This document shows positions 1-11,367 of a DNA stretch of 64,000 nucleotides, piece after piece. The stretch's first letter is position 1, and each line of letters starts with the position of its first letter. The position numbers and the translations under genes are program-made. The notes beneath the pieces are model-generated. The model saw only the letters and a list, made by a program, of their open reading frames with translations. It was not told where the DNA came from and ran no database searches. This stretch comes from Vitrella brassicaformis. Lineage: Eukaryota > Sar > Vitrellaceae. The DNA is taken from the NCBI GenBank assembly GCA_001179505.1, contig CDMY01000277.1, forward strand, positions 62,001-126,000. Direction: 5' to 3'.

Positions 1-3000
1 GCCTTGTCGACGACATGCCTGACACTTCGCATCATCTGCAGCAGCACGTGGTCGCTGAAGTGCCGGTCGGGCTCGAGGGTGCCCAGGTGGAACTTGAGCC
101 ATCTGCCGAGGTGTGTGAGGGACAGCTGGTTGAGGAGCTTGGTCTGCGCGAATTCGCCGGCGATGAGGTGCAGGGCGGGCGGGGCCTCTGCGGCGTTGCG
201 CTCGATGGCCTCCTGCACCGTCCACTGTGGCTGGGGGTGGATCTGGTGTGGAACCGTCATGCCCTAAGTGGCCACACACACATCTCTGTGTCTGTGTGTT
301 TGGTGTGTTTGGTGTGTGTTCTTCTCTCTCTCTCGCTCACGTCGATCTGTTGCTGCTGCTGTGCGGGAGGGGGTATGTCCACCCACAGGTCGTCAAGCCC
401 GACTGTGTAGGAGCCGTCCCCCCCCTGCAGGCCCGTGGGCAGCGGCGAGCGGTAGATGGGCAGCACCACAGCAATCCCCGTGTCAAAAGGGTTGGGCGCG
501 TTGGCCCCTGCCGCCTGTGGGTGGTGGACGCTCCGCACCGCCACCCCCTGCAAGGCCTCCCACCCGTCGGGGCGGAAGTACACCTGCCAGCAGTAGAGCC
601 CCGCGTATGGCTGGATCTGGTGCTGCCCCAGCTGGTAGCCCTGGATGAGCTTCGACACCGGGTAAATCCGGTTCATCTCAACGGGCTTCTGCCGGATCTC
701 GCGGGTCTCTGTCGTCTGGTGTGAGTGGCGCTCCGGGGCGTCCTGCTGCGACGTCTCTGTGGGTGAGAGGGCACCGTTCTGCGCGGCGGGGGATGGCGCG
801 ACGACTCGCTGGACGAAGGTCACCTGCACCACCTGCAGAGGGGCGTCCGGGGCGGGCAGCTCCACAACGGTGCCGAGCAGGAAGCCGCCCTTGATGGACA
901 CTCGCACCGGCTGACCCACTTGCAATGCAGGCATCTGACACACACACACATACAGAGGGAGAGGGAGAGGGTGTGATGAACGGCGACTCCTCTCTGTATG
1001 TCGTGTCGTGAGACCTACGTGAGGTGGTGGTGTGCGTGAAGTGGCGGGCTGGCTGGGGTATGGCACCGCGGCGTCATCGCGCCACTGCACCGACTGGCCG
1101 GCGTGGCCGGGGCTCGGAGGGTTGGACATCACACCACGCTGCGCCTAACACATGAACGTTGAGCGGCGTGACAAGCAAGGATGTGGTGTGTGGTGTGGTG
1201 TGGGTACCTGGAAGATGGTAGGGAGGGACCTGCCAGCGCCGTTCTCGCCCTGTGGAGCGGCCAGGCCCCTCTCTGGCACGGACCCTCGACGGCTGGTGCG
1301 GCCGGTGGGTTTGCCTCGGATGCGGGGGTTGTGCCCGGTGGGGGAGTTGGGAACCGGCTGCGGCCATCCATCCATCACACACACACACAGATGAGATGGC
1401 GATTGCGTGTGCCGCGCATCGCATCGATGTGGTTGTGGTCGTCACTCTCTGTGTCTCACTCACCATGACTTTGTCGAGGAAGGCGGGATCGTACTGCAAG
1501 TTGTCGGGGAAGATCTCGAGGGCGAGCTCGTGCCCCTCCTTGAGGTTGTCCTCCAGGTTGCCGCCCCACCGCTGCAGGAAACGGTCGCCCGACTCGGGCA
1601 GACGGAATATCGTGTAGTTGCCTGCACACACGCACACACACAGAGAGAGAGAGAGAGAGAGATGTGTTGATGCACCGGTGAGTGGATTGCCAAGGCAGTG
1701 TGTGTGTGGTGGGGAAGAAAGGTACCCGTGACGAGTTCGGTGACGATTTGCATGAGCTCCCTTAGGAAGAGCTTGATGTACTCGCGGCACGACTGAGGCG
1801 CACTCTCCGTCAGATAATCCTCAGCCTGATACCCACCCACACATCCATCACAACACATCTCCCATTTCGCTGTGGCAGCACGTACCTCAGTGATTTTCTT
1901 CTGCAGGTCGATCTTCTTCTTGAGCAGCCGCCGCTCGAGGTGCCCGAGCTGCTCGTTGAGCAGCCTCTGGAACTTGGTGTTGAGCTCCTGCTTGAAGAGG
2001 TCGATGTCGAAGTGCCGGAACAGCTCGGCACCGGTGGTGGGGTCAGAGGGCTCGAACGAGTGCTCCAGCAGCTCAGCCACGTCCAGACGCCCTGCACCCA
2101 GACAGACATAGAGAGTGTGTGTGTGTGGGTGCGTGTGGTGTAGCCAGACCCCATCCTCCCTCCCGACGGACCTTGCATGATCTGCTGCTGCATTCTGTTT
2201 TTGCGTTGGTCGAAGTTGAGGTTTTCCTTCTCCTCTATGGTAAGGGAGAAGAGCTCCAGCAGAAACAGAGGCAGCGCGTTGCCATTCGGATCAGTCACCG
2301 CACGCCTAAATCCATCCATCCATCCATCCATCCGTGTGTTCGTGTGTGTGTGTGTGTGTGTATCAGACGTACTTGTTGACATGGTCGAGCAGCTCGGCCT
2401 GCGTCTTGACGTCGTTCTTTTCGTTCCTGAGGAACTCCTTGGCCCGTGTGCCGACCACAATGGTCTGTTTGCCCTTGAGCCCCAGGCCGCGCGGCGGGTC
2501 CATCATGATGAAGTCCCGCAGCTGCCACGGCCAGTTGGCGGGATCGTCGTTGGCCTTCTTGACCAACACATACAGGTCGTTGGGGTTGTTACGGACGTAG
2601 CCGCGCACCACCGAACGCGTCAGGTCCGCACCTTCCTTCGAATCGTCCTTGATGCCCTGCACGGCACAACCACAACCACACACACACGCACACACACAGG
2701 TAGGTAGGAAACACGTCACGGGCATGGGTGTGTGTGGTTGCGTACAGGAAGGTCGACGAATACGGCGTGGACGCCGCCCGGAATGGCCATCTCCAGCTCG
2801 AGCTCCTCTCTCGATATGGTGGCGGTTTTGCTCATTTCCTCCTTCATGACGCCGTGCAGGTCGCCGAGCTCGATGTCCTTGCCCTGGAAGCGCGCCGTGA
2901 TGTTGCTCGTCTCGGACGGCTTGAGCATGATGATCACTGGGTGGGTCGTGCCCGTCGTGGTCGACGAGTAGCCTATCGGCCCACCCATTATGTAATCCTG

Positions 3001-3586
3001 ACCAATGCACGCACACACACACACACAAGCGCATCAGTGGTATTGCGCCCTGGCGGCACATGTCAGCCACTCCCCCACCAGCAGGGTGGTCTTGCCCATG
3101 GACTGCTGCCCGAAGACGACGAGTCGCGGCATCTCGGCCTCCAGGCCGCCAAGACGCAGCAGCTGAAAGCACTTCTGGTACAACACATTGGCGTCCTGAA
3201 CCAACCACACGCACACACAGTCAGACATGAGCAAAGGCATCGGAAACAAGCGAGATATGGTATTCCTTGCTCCATCTTCTCTGCCAGCCACGCACACACA
3301 CACACGCCCACCCGCACGCGCACCTGAAGTGACTGCATTTGTCCGACGATGGACTTTGCCGTTTCCAGCTTGTTGCTCTGCACATCCTCCAGACCCTCCA
3401 CCTGCACAATCCGAACACACGAGCAAGCACACACACACACAGCAAACACAGCCCACAATCAGCCGCACCAGACAGACAGATACGCCCTCCGATTCGTTGC
3501 GCCCAGGGCATTGGTTGCGCTTAGCGTACCCGAAAAGCATGGGAGCTGAAGCGTCCCAGCGCTGCCGTCTCAACTGGTGCCTCCAT
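1..3586 (-). CDS. Dynamin-family GTPase (divergent, DrpC-like?), partial at left edge
   Basis: Large GTPase of the dynamin superfamily, expected to act in membrane fission. Thirteen exons close in phase: 3530-3586, 3324-3401, 3079-3195, 2746-2997, 2373-2656, 2172-2305, 1886-2091, 1726-1825, 1464-1621, 1208-1357, 1019-1144, 341-934 and 1-263 (continues outside). About 839 residues are visible. The start is MEAPVETAALGRF at 3586. The P-loop GQQSMGKTTLL is at residues ~74-84. The Switch/G2 region includes STTTGTTHP. The G3 motif DLPG is split by the intron between 2746 and 2656. The G4 position reads VVGTRAKEF instead of the usual T-K-x-D. The middle/stalk region (IDLFKQELNTKFQRLLNEQL) follows. 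The last exon, LLNQLSLTHLGRWLKFHLG, could be GED-like. The 341-934 exon is low in recognisable motifs. Family assignment is firm; the specific ortholog (apicomplexan DrpC-like) is a guess. Introns carry CA repeats on the plus strand. Confidence 0.88.
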
Positions 3587-3757
3587 CTTGCTTGCGGGCA
3601 GTCCCTTCTTTCGCAACAGCTCTCTTCTTTATGCGAGCTTCTTAGCTCGCAGATGCTGCTGAGCGCCGAACGCAGAGAGCAGAAAGCAGACGCGTGGTGG
3701 TGATGCCGCGACGAGAAGCAAACAATATGGTGTGCTTGAAAGTCAGAATGAATCATC

Positions 3758-4904
3758 GTGATGTTTTTGTGTGCGTGGTGGTCGCTGCTTCCTCGCTACA
3801 GATCTGAAGTTGCCTTGCGCATGCCCCTGGAATGGACGCGCCCTGCCATGCTGCATGAGTGGAGTGGGCTGCCGCTGCTGCTCGTCGCTCTCATCGTCCT
3901 GCTGTCAACCCTCAGCCTCCGCGCAATGCAGAACGAACGGGACCTGATCTACCAGTCTGCCTGGCTGCCCTTGCCGTCTAGGCCGAGAAGAACCATCCCC
4001 TTGCTATCATCGCGCCATCGCCGGCGAAGCGCGCCCCGCCGCTCTCTGCCTCTGGTGTGCCAGGCCAAGGGTGACGCCCCCGACTGGCACGAGCTGGAGG
4101 AGGCCGAGGACATGTACGAGGTCACTGGGGTGTTGCTCGAGTGGGCCGGCTATCGGCTGATGATGCGCGAGGAGCTGGACGCCGTGCTGGCGGTGCAGCG
4201 GCGGGCGGGCAAGCCGTTGCCGCGCAGCAATGCCCCCTGGTACTCGTTGAGTGTGGGCGAGCCCGACATGACGGCCTTCGGGACGTCCAAGTGCCTGGCG
4301 GGTCTGCGCCAGGAGATGCGGCTGATTGAGAACTTCTCGCCGCACTTCGACTCGTCGGCGCTCAACATGACGGACGGCGATGACGTGGAGCGTGTGGGGC
4401 GGTGTGGGGACGAGAGGGGGCCGCACTACCTGGGCATCACGGTGGCCAGCAGCTTGCCCAGCCTGTTTGAGTACTACACCGATGAGTTCCTGCGGATGCA
4501 GCCAAGGCTCTGGCCGGCGGTGGTGCGGGGCCGGTTTCCTGAGGCTGGCGAACCGATGCCAGACCCACCTCCAGAGACGCAAAGTGAGCGGCAATAAGGC
4601 ACACACACACACATGTGTATCGGACACACTGTTTGCTTCTTTGTGTGCTTCTTGCGCGGCATGGACGCGTTCAGATGTGCCGCTGATCCCGTGTTTGGTA
4701 GTGTACGGGAACCTGAAGCGTGTGCAGGCGTGGGCGGCGAGCGCAGGGCGGCTGTATGGTCAGGAAGGGGAGGACCTCTACCGGGTGTGCGAGAAGGGGC
4801 AGGTGCTCGTCCTGGCGAGGCCAGAGTTCAGCGGCGAGAGGCTGGGCAGGAAGGGACGCCTGCAGCAGCAACGCTTCTTCAAGCTCTGGGACGCGCAGTA
4901 CTGA
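3758..4904 (+). CDS. Unknown protein with putative plastid-targeting leader
   Basis: Two exons, 3758-4583 and 4675-4904, joined in phase 1, give 351 residues. The first ATG gives MMFLCAWWSLLPRY; ATGs at ~3849 would put a hydrophobic segment (GLPLLLVALIVLLSTL) near the N-terminus. That segment is followed by an Arg/Ser/Pro-rich stretch (SRPRRTIPLLSSRHRRRSAP), which looks like a signal peptide plus transit peptide of a complex plastid. The mature part begins around AKGDAPDWHELEEAEDMYEV and is mixed alpha/beta-like with no domain I recognise. The second exon encodes VPLIPCLVVYGNLKRVQAWA to the stop. It is divergent from the dynamin gene: the ATGs are 171 bp apart, so the two probably share a promoter region. 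The coding call rests on clean splice signals, conserved phase and protein-like composition in both exons. Confidence 0.75.
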
Positions 4905-6884
4905 CTGGCCAGTGTAGCCAGCCTGTGTGTGTGCAGATCTGTGCCAGATCTTGTGCTTCACATGCATCCGCGAATCGGGCTGACACTTCAGCACGGTCGT
5001 CGTCTTTCTCAGACGGAAGGCGTCCGGGCAAACAAAACGGTCGATCACGGTCGAACCGAAAAAAGAAACACTCACCTTGCACCAGTGCTGTTGCTGACAC
5101 CACCACCACTCACCCAGCGCGTTAAAACCTCGCGACTGCTCCGGCAGATGAGGAAGCTCATCAGCTCGCACGACGCCCGTCTAGGGTATGACATAAAACC
5201 GCTGCAGTCGGAGCCGGCTCTTCCCCAGACATAGGCAAAAGGTGCACGCACGAGTCCTTCCCAGCTTGTCAAGTGTTTGTCACAAGCGACAGCGGATCAA
5301 CATCGAGTCAGAAGAAGGCATGAGGCTGGTCGGCGGCGACGGAGGGCCTGCAAGAAGACGAACACAGGGAGGAGGCAATTGATGCATGTTGCTGGAATGG
5401 TACGTATGTGGGTCCACCTCCATATGTCAGGGTGCGTGCCCGTCATTCTTGACCTCTTGTGGTGGTGACATCCGCCGGCAAGCGTCCAGCACGCACAACG
5501 TGGTCGATCACTCCAGCACACGTTGTTGGTGTCGGTTTGTACATGACAGGTTCTCATTCTGCAACAGTGTTCGTCCATGGCTGTCTGATGCTGTGGCTTT
5601 CAAGCTTTGTGGAGGGTGAGAGGAAGTACATCACAAAATACATCTGATCTTGATGCGACGTGGACATCTCGCATCGTGTTTGTCTATGTGGATCTGTGTC
5701 ACGAGTTCCGCCTCTCCCTCCGACAAGGTGCGTACGAACAGGAAAGAAAAGCAGACAGATAGGAGGACGTTGACATGGAATGTGTGGATGTGTATCGACC
5801 GTCTGCCGCACACACAACCGACCTTTATGTGGGTGTTCCCCGCAAACCAGTGACCACCGCCTCCGCGCGTGTGCGCAGCCGACGTTTGTGTGCATTGTAT
5901 GTGAGCACAAAGTGCTTGTCTTGCTCGTGCTCATGTGTATGTCGATGGATGTGTTGCGTGTCCGTCGATCGGTGCGTACGACTGACTGACTGACTGTCTG
6001 CCTGGATGGATGGATGGGTATGGGAGGAGAAGTGAGCCCTCACATGACATGAGTGATAGTGTCTGTAGCCATTAATGGTGCAGCGTGTCATTGGAGCAGT
6101 CGAAGTGCTGCAAGCTAAGACGTATTGACTGCGTGACGTATGACTGTGTGTCCCTGCCTGTGTGCATGTCTACATGATAAATCCATCCCATCATGTAGTT
6201 AGTGTGGGTATATCATTAGGTGGTTCAATCTGCATGTCTTTGTGTTTTTATTGTGTCTGATGCTGTGGCTTCGTGTGAGTTGGGAGAGGGCAAATCGTAA
6301 GATACACACACACACATACATCCTTCACACACATACTTCACACGCATACTCGGACTGACCGCGTGTCTCGCTCGTCTGCCTGTCTGCATGAGTGCGTGCA
6401 TGTACTCCACACAGACCTTCCTTTGTATATATGGTGTAATCCCAGCGAGTTCCTCCCTGCACTTGACACGCCACAGAATTCACTGAGCTGCTCCTTTTTC
6501 ATGCATTGCAGACCTGACCACATGAGATGAAGCGATGATACCTCTCGACGGCCAATGGAGCCACTCGTGCCAATCACCATCGTACTGCCACTGCAAGTAC
6601 CACTGCCGCCTTCCCCGCCCGATTCGCGGCTCTAAGGGCACCCGCTTGCGGGGGCCCTTTACTTTGAATGCCTCAATGCAAAAGAGTCTCGATGTGTTGT
6701 CCCCCGGGTGCGAGCTCGAGGGTGCATCTGTAGTGAACAAAGCGCTGCGAACTGTCCACACCAAAAGGACAGAGGCGTGATATCAACCATCCAGACGTAT
6801 CCACACGAGGATCTGTTCTGGGTGAGGCGTGACACCCGCTCGTCGCTGGCGGTGCGTTGGCGCGAACGACAACACCCATCCACC
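4905..6884. other. Intergenic, no gene seen
   Basis: About 2 kb between the unknown plus-strand gene and the SOUL gene. Short ORFs exist on both strands but none has convincing splice-linked continuation or protein-like composition. The stretch holds modest GT/CA and GGAT repeats (for example near 6003-6020 and 6303-6315) and one strong GC-rich hairpin listed separately. Confidence 0.6.
6634..6659. repeat. GC-rich hairpin upstream of SOUL gene
   Basis: AAGGGC-A-CCCGC / TT / GCGGG-G-GCCCTT pairs as an 11-bp stem with one A/G mismatch and a 2-nt loop, followed by a T-rich run. It lies about 225 bp before the SOUL start codon. Function unknown; it may be a chance structure in GC-rich DNA. Confidence 0.45.
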
Positions 6885-8106
6885 ATGGCCTCCCTCCTTG
6901 AGAGTGCCAAGCTTGTCTTTGGTGCGTGCCCCTACGAGAAGCCAGCCTACAAGGTGCTGCTCAAAAAAGCTCAGTATGAAGTCCGACAGTACTCCAAGTA
7001 AGCGACGAAGCAGGGGAGGGAGGGAGGGAGATGGTGTTGGCCTCAGGCAGATCTCAGATCTCATTGTGTGTTGTGATTGTCTGTGTGCAGGTACATTGTC
7101 GTGACGTCCAAGTGGTCGGGCGATGAAGGGTCGGCAGGATCTAAGGGCTTCTTCCCCTTATTCAGGTCGGGTCGGCACCACCGCTCTATCAGTCAGGCAT
7201 TTGGTTGCTCTTCCCTTGCTGACCGTGTGTGGTGTGCATGACCGTGTGTGGTGTGCAGGTACATATTGGGTGGCAAGAATGAGGGCAAACCGGCGGCAGA
7301 GGGCGGCCAGCAGCAGCAGGCAGAGAGCATCGCCATGACGGCGCCTGTCATCATGACGGAGAAGAAGAAGCAGGAGCCGCAGCCCGAGACGATTGCCATG
7401 ACCGCTCCAGTGCTCATGACGGGCAGGCAGGAGACCCCCACGACCACCGAGACCAAGCCGGCGGCTACCGAAAAGACCATGTCATTTATCCTGCCGTCGA
7501 AATACCAGTCCATTTCGGAGCTCCCGAAGCCGACGGTGAGTGAGCCAGTGGATGGAAGGAAACACACGGCCGTCGTGGCAGTTGCAGTATGCGTGTGTGT
7601 GGCTTCGGTGTGTAGGAGTCTGGCCTGGAGTTTTCTGAAGTGGCGCCGCAGACGTACGCTGTGATGACGTTCAGCTGGCTGCTCACGCCCAAGGCTGTGT
7701 CGACACACGCTGCCGCGCTGAGAGGTACGGTACACACGTTGCCTGAGTAGAGAGGATGGATGGATGTGCCTTCGATTGCATCCAGAGCTGTGCGCGGCGG
7801 ATGGTGTCGAGTTGGACCCCGATGAGAACAACATCATCACTGCCGGTGGGCGGCACCCACGCACAACCGCACACCGCACCACAGCCAGTCCAATCCAATG
7901 AGCATCTGTCTGTCTCTCTGCCTGTGTGTGTGGTGTGTGGTGTGGGTGTTTGGTGTGCAGGTTACAACCCGCCCTTCACGCTGCCCTTCCTGCGCAGGAA
8001 TGAGGTGTGGATCAGGGTCACCAACACCGACGCACTGCCCAAACAAGAGGAGCACCAGGAGGGCAGCACACAGCAGGGGGAGCAGCCACCACAGCCGGCC
8101 AGCTGA
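6885..8106 (+). CDS. SOUL-family heme-binding protein
   Basis: Six exons, 6885-6997, 7091-7165, 7259-7535, 7616-7724, 7786-7845 and 7961-8106; every intron closes in phase. About 259 residues, starting MASLLESAKLVFGACPYEKP. Family hallmarks are Y-x-V-R-Q-Y near the N-terminus, GGKNEG, IAMTAPVIMT, the central EKTMSFILPSKYQ, YAVMTFSW and the C-terminal GYNPPFTLPFLRRNEVWI. SOUL/HBP proteins bind heme or tetrapyrroles in cytosol or plastid. No leader is obvious, so a cytosolic location is likely. The motif ESIAMTAPVIMT is repeated about 20 residues later as ETIAMTAPVLMT, separated by a Lys/Gln/Pro linker. The C-terminal tail is Gln/Glu-rich. The start sits in a good context (caccATGg). Confidence 0.93.
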
Positions 8107-11067
8107 GTCAGCTGTGTGGTCGGGGCGGGCGGGACTGTCTTTCCAATTAGGCGGTTATTCTCTCTCTGTGCGGTTGGTGTTTATCGAAAGAGCAAAAGGG
8201 GAGGCAGGCACACGTGTGCCGAGCGGGCTGCGTACCTGCCTGTGTAGATCTAGATTGGTTGACTGGCTGGTTGATGGGATGGGGGCTGGCGTAGGACATT
8301 GTTCGCGCAGGTGAGGTGCCTTTATTATTAAGAACACCTGCCTCTTCTCTTCATCCGAGCTCATCGACACACCCGAGCTGATTGACAGAGGCCCTCCCTC
8401 GTGTTTGTGCTTGTCCTGTGGATGTGGATGTGAGGTGGGTGAGAGACCATGAGTGAGTGAGCAGGCTAAGAGCACTGAATGAATGAGACATTAATTCACT
8501 TCACAGGCACACGCATCCAGGCACCGACCGTATGAACACATCAACGAACGAGTCAAGGGAGGGAGGGAGGCTGGTCCACTGGCAGACAGACAGGCAGACA
8601 GACAGACAGACAGACAAGAGAGGCAGACAGACAAGAGAGGGATGGAGGGGAAGAGGCAGACAGACAGGCAGGCAAGATGGCACTCAGGCACCTCACGCAA
8701 ACACATAGCACAAGCAAACAAGCAAGCAGCAAGTCCAGTAATCCATTCGCCAGGCGCCCCCCTTTCTGTCCGTCGCTCCCGCCCTTCCGCCCTCCTTCGC
8801 TGACAAATGACTGGGTGAATGCATCAATGCCATGATCATCAATCAAACAGGGGAGACCTCCTGCACACACACGTGTGCTGCAGTGCATAGTAATACTGCA
8901 GTGTCTGGAGTGTCAGACTGCCACTCCTTCCTTGCTCCCCCCTGTGTGTGTGTCTGCCTGTCTGCCCGCCTGCCTGCCTGCCTGCCCGCCCGCCTGCCGA
9001 CAGCCATATGAATGAATCAAGGAGAGACGAAGGGGCCGTTCGCTCAGCCAGCCAGCCGCCTTCGGGAAAAAACATGGGCAGAGGCAGGCAGGCAGACAGA
9101 CAGACGGTGGGTGTCAGTCATATGCAGTGGGCGGGCCTTGTTGACGCGCCCACACGCAGCTCGCAGCACACGTCAGGGAAGGAATGGAATGGAGCACTCA
9201 ATCACCCACGCACTTACGCAGCTACTAAAGGGAGCCAGCCAACCGGGGGAGTGAGAACAACAGCAGCATTAGAGAGAGAGGGAGACAAGGAGGGGGGAGA
9301 CTACAGGCATCCATCCAAGCATCCATCCATCCAAGCGTCCGTCTTTCCAGCGACGTGACGTGCGTGTGCCAAACATTCTCTTGCAAGTAAGGAAGAGAGC
9401 AAAGGCAGGTAGCGAGGGAGAAATGGCCGCAGCTAGGGCCGCTAAGCTGAAGCCAGTGTGCCAGTCACCTGTCTCTCTGTCTCCGCCTGGGTCGGTCGCT
9501 TGTCCTCTGCCAGCTGCATGTCTGCATGCACTAGGACACCCACACACACCACCCTCCCTCACTCACACGAATGCATTCAAAACACACACACACACGAAAA
9601 GACGCGAAGCAAAAGAACGTATCCACACGCACACGAACACCACACAACTCCACACCACAGCCAGCACACGCACCCACCACCCGCCCACGTGCCATGCATC
9701 CCTGTCTGTCTGTCTGTACGCAGCCAGGCAGCCGTGCAGGGTCCATCCATCCATCCATCGGTGCGTCAACGTGCAGACACGAGCTGTGATGTGGCGGGCT
9801 CGCACGCACACTCCCGTCATGCCGTTGCTTGCTTGCTTGCTTGACTGCCTGACGGGTGGCTCATTCCTATACACCCACACATGCCATGCGCTGCATGGCA
9901 TCGCGAGCCATCCATCCAGCCATGCCCCCATCGTCCCCTGAGTGAGCATTAGGAGGAAGGAGTCAGTACTTAGCTAGTTAGTAGTTAGGATCAGCCAAAT
10001 CCACTCGATCGATCGACACGATCGTACGAGAAGAGGCGTCAGGCATTGTCATTTATCTACAGTTATGACCACTCATCCATCCATCCATCCAATCACCGCC
10101 GCGTCAGCATTGCATAGCATAGCGTACCTTGACAAAAGGACGACACCCACACACCCAGCCAGCCAGCCAGCCAGCCGCAAAGATACCGCCGTTGCTAGCT
10201 AGAATAATGGGTTACATCACCAACACGCCGCCATCATACACACATACGCACACCCTTTCTCCCTTTGCCCCTCCCTTGCCTGTCCGCCTGCTACTACCGA
10301 ATGTACACAAAGAGTTGTGCGTGTGAGATGAGAGTGTGTGTGTGCGATGGCTGCATCGCATCGCATCGAAGGAAAGGATGGATGGGAATATGCATGGCAT
10401 GCAGGAAAGAGCAGTCAGTCAGCAGGAAGGACTCCACCTATACACAGTCACCAGCCGCCCCAACCCCCACCCATCCATCCATCCATCTCATGAATGGCTG
10501 CCTCCCCGCCCTCCAAAAACGGAGGAATGCTATGCTATGCTCGTTTGCGCGCAGACGCCACGCCAATCCGACAGTACACAGACAGCCCAAGCCACAGACA
10601 CGCACAGCACACGGAGATCCCTCTCTGTCTGTCATCTCTCTCTCTCTCTCGTCGCCCTCTATCTCGCGCCTGGTAGGTATTCCTTACCTTACTCAGCAGC
10701 ACATACGCACACACACACACACAGAGAGAGACACCCGAAATAGATACCACGCCCGGCCCGGTATCACGCCCACACTCAGGTACGCCATTCGTCCATGCCG
10801 GCCGGCCAGCCACGGCCATATCGACTAAAGCAAGCAAGCAGGCAAGCAGGGAGAGGAGAGGGGAGGCGGAGAGGAGGCAAAGAGGGCAGGCTAGACAGGG
10901 GACACCGACTGACCCATCCGACACACAGCGCACACACCAACCGAGAGAGAGAGAGAGAGAGAGAGAGATGCATGGGCAGTAGAAGGCGGGCTGACAGAGA
11001 GAAGACGGACGCTCGTTGTTCAAAGAGACGGTGAGTCGCAAAAGAATGAAAAGCGGGCGGGGAGGGG

Positions 11068-11367
11068 NNNNNNNNNNNNNNNNNNNNNNNNNNNNNNNNN
11101 NNNNNNNNNNNNNNNNNNNNNNNNNNNNNNNNNNNNNNNNNNNNNNNNNNNNNNNNNNNNNNNNNNNNNNNNNNNNNNNNNNNNNNNNNNNNNNNNNNNN
11201 NNNNNNNNNNNNNNNNNNNNNNNNNNNNNNNNNNNNNNNNNNNNNNNNNNNNNNNNNNNNNNNNNNNNNNNNNNNNNNNNNNNNNNNNNNNNNNNNNNNN
11301 NNNNNNNNNNNNNNNNNNNNNNNNNNNNNNNNNNNNNNNNNNNNNNNNNNNNNNNNNNNNNNNNNNN
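11068..11367. other. Assembly gap (300 N)
   Basis: Exactly 300 N, a conventional placeholder, so the true gap size is unknown. It is flanked by G-rich sequence on both sides (ggaggggg and ggggggg), which probably caused the break. Confidence 0.99.

Noticed and set aside
8577-8660. Regular CAGA/GCAG-type units resembling a repeat-spacer array
   Set aside because: Units are 4 bp tandem microsatellites without unique spacers; not a CRISPR array, and the genome is eukaryotic.
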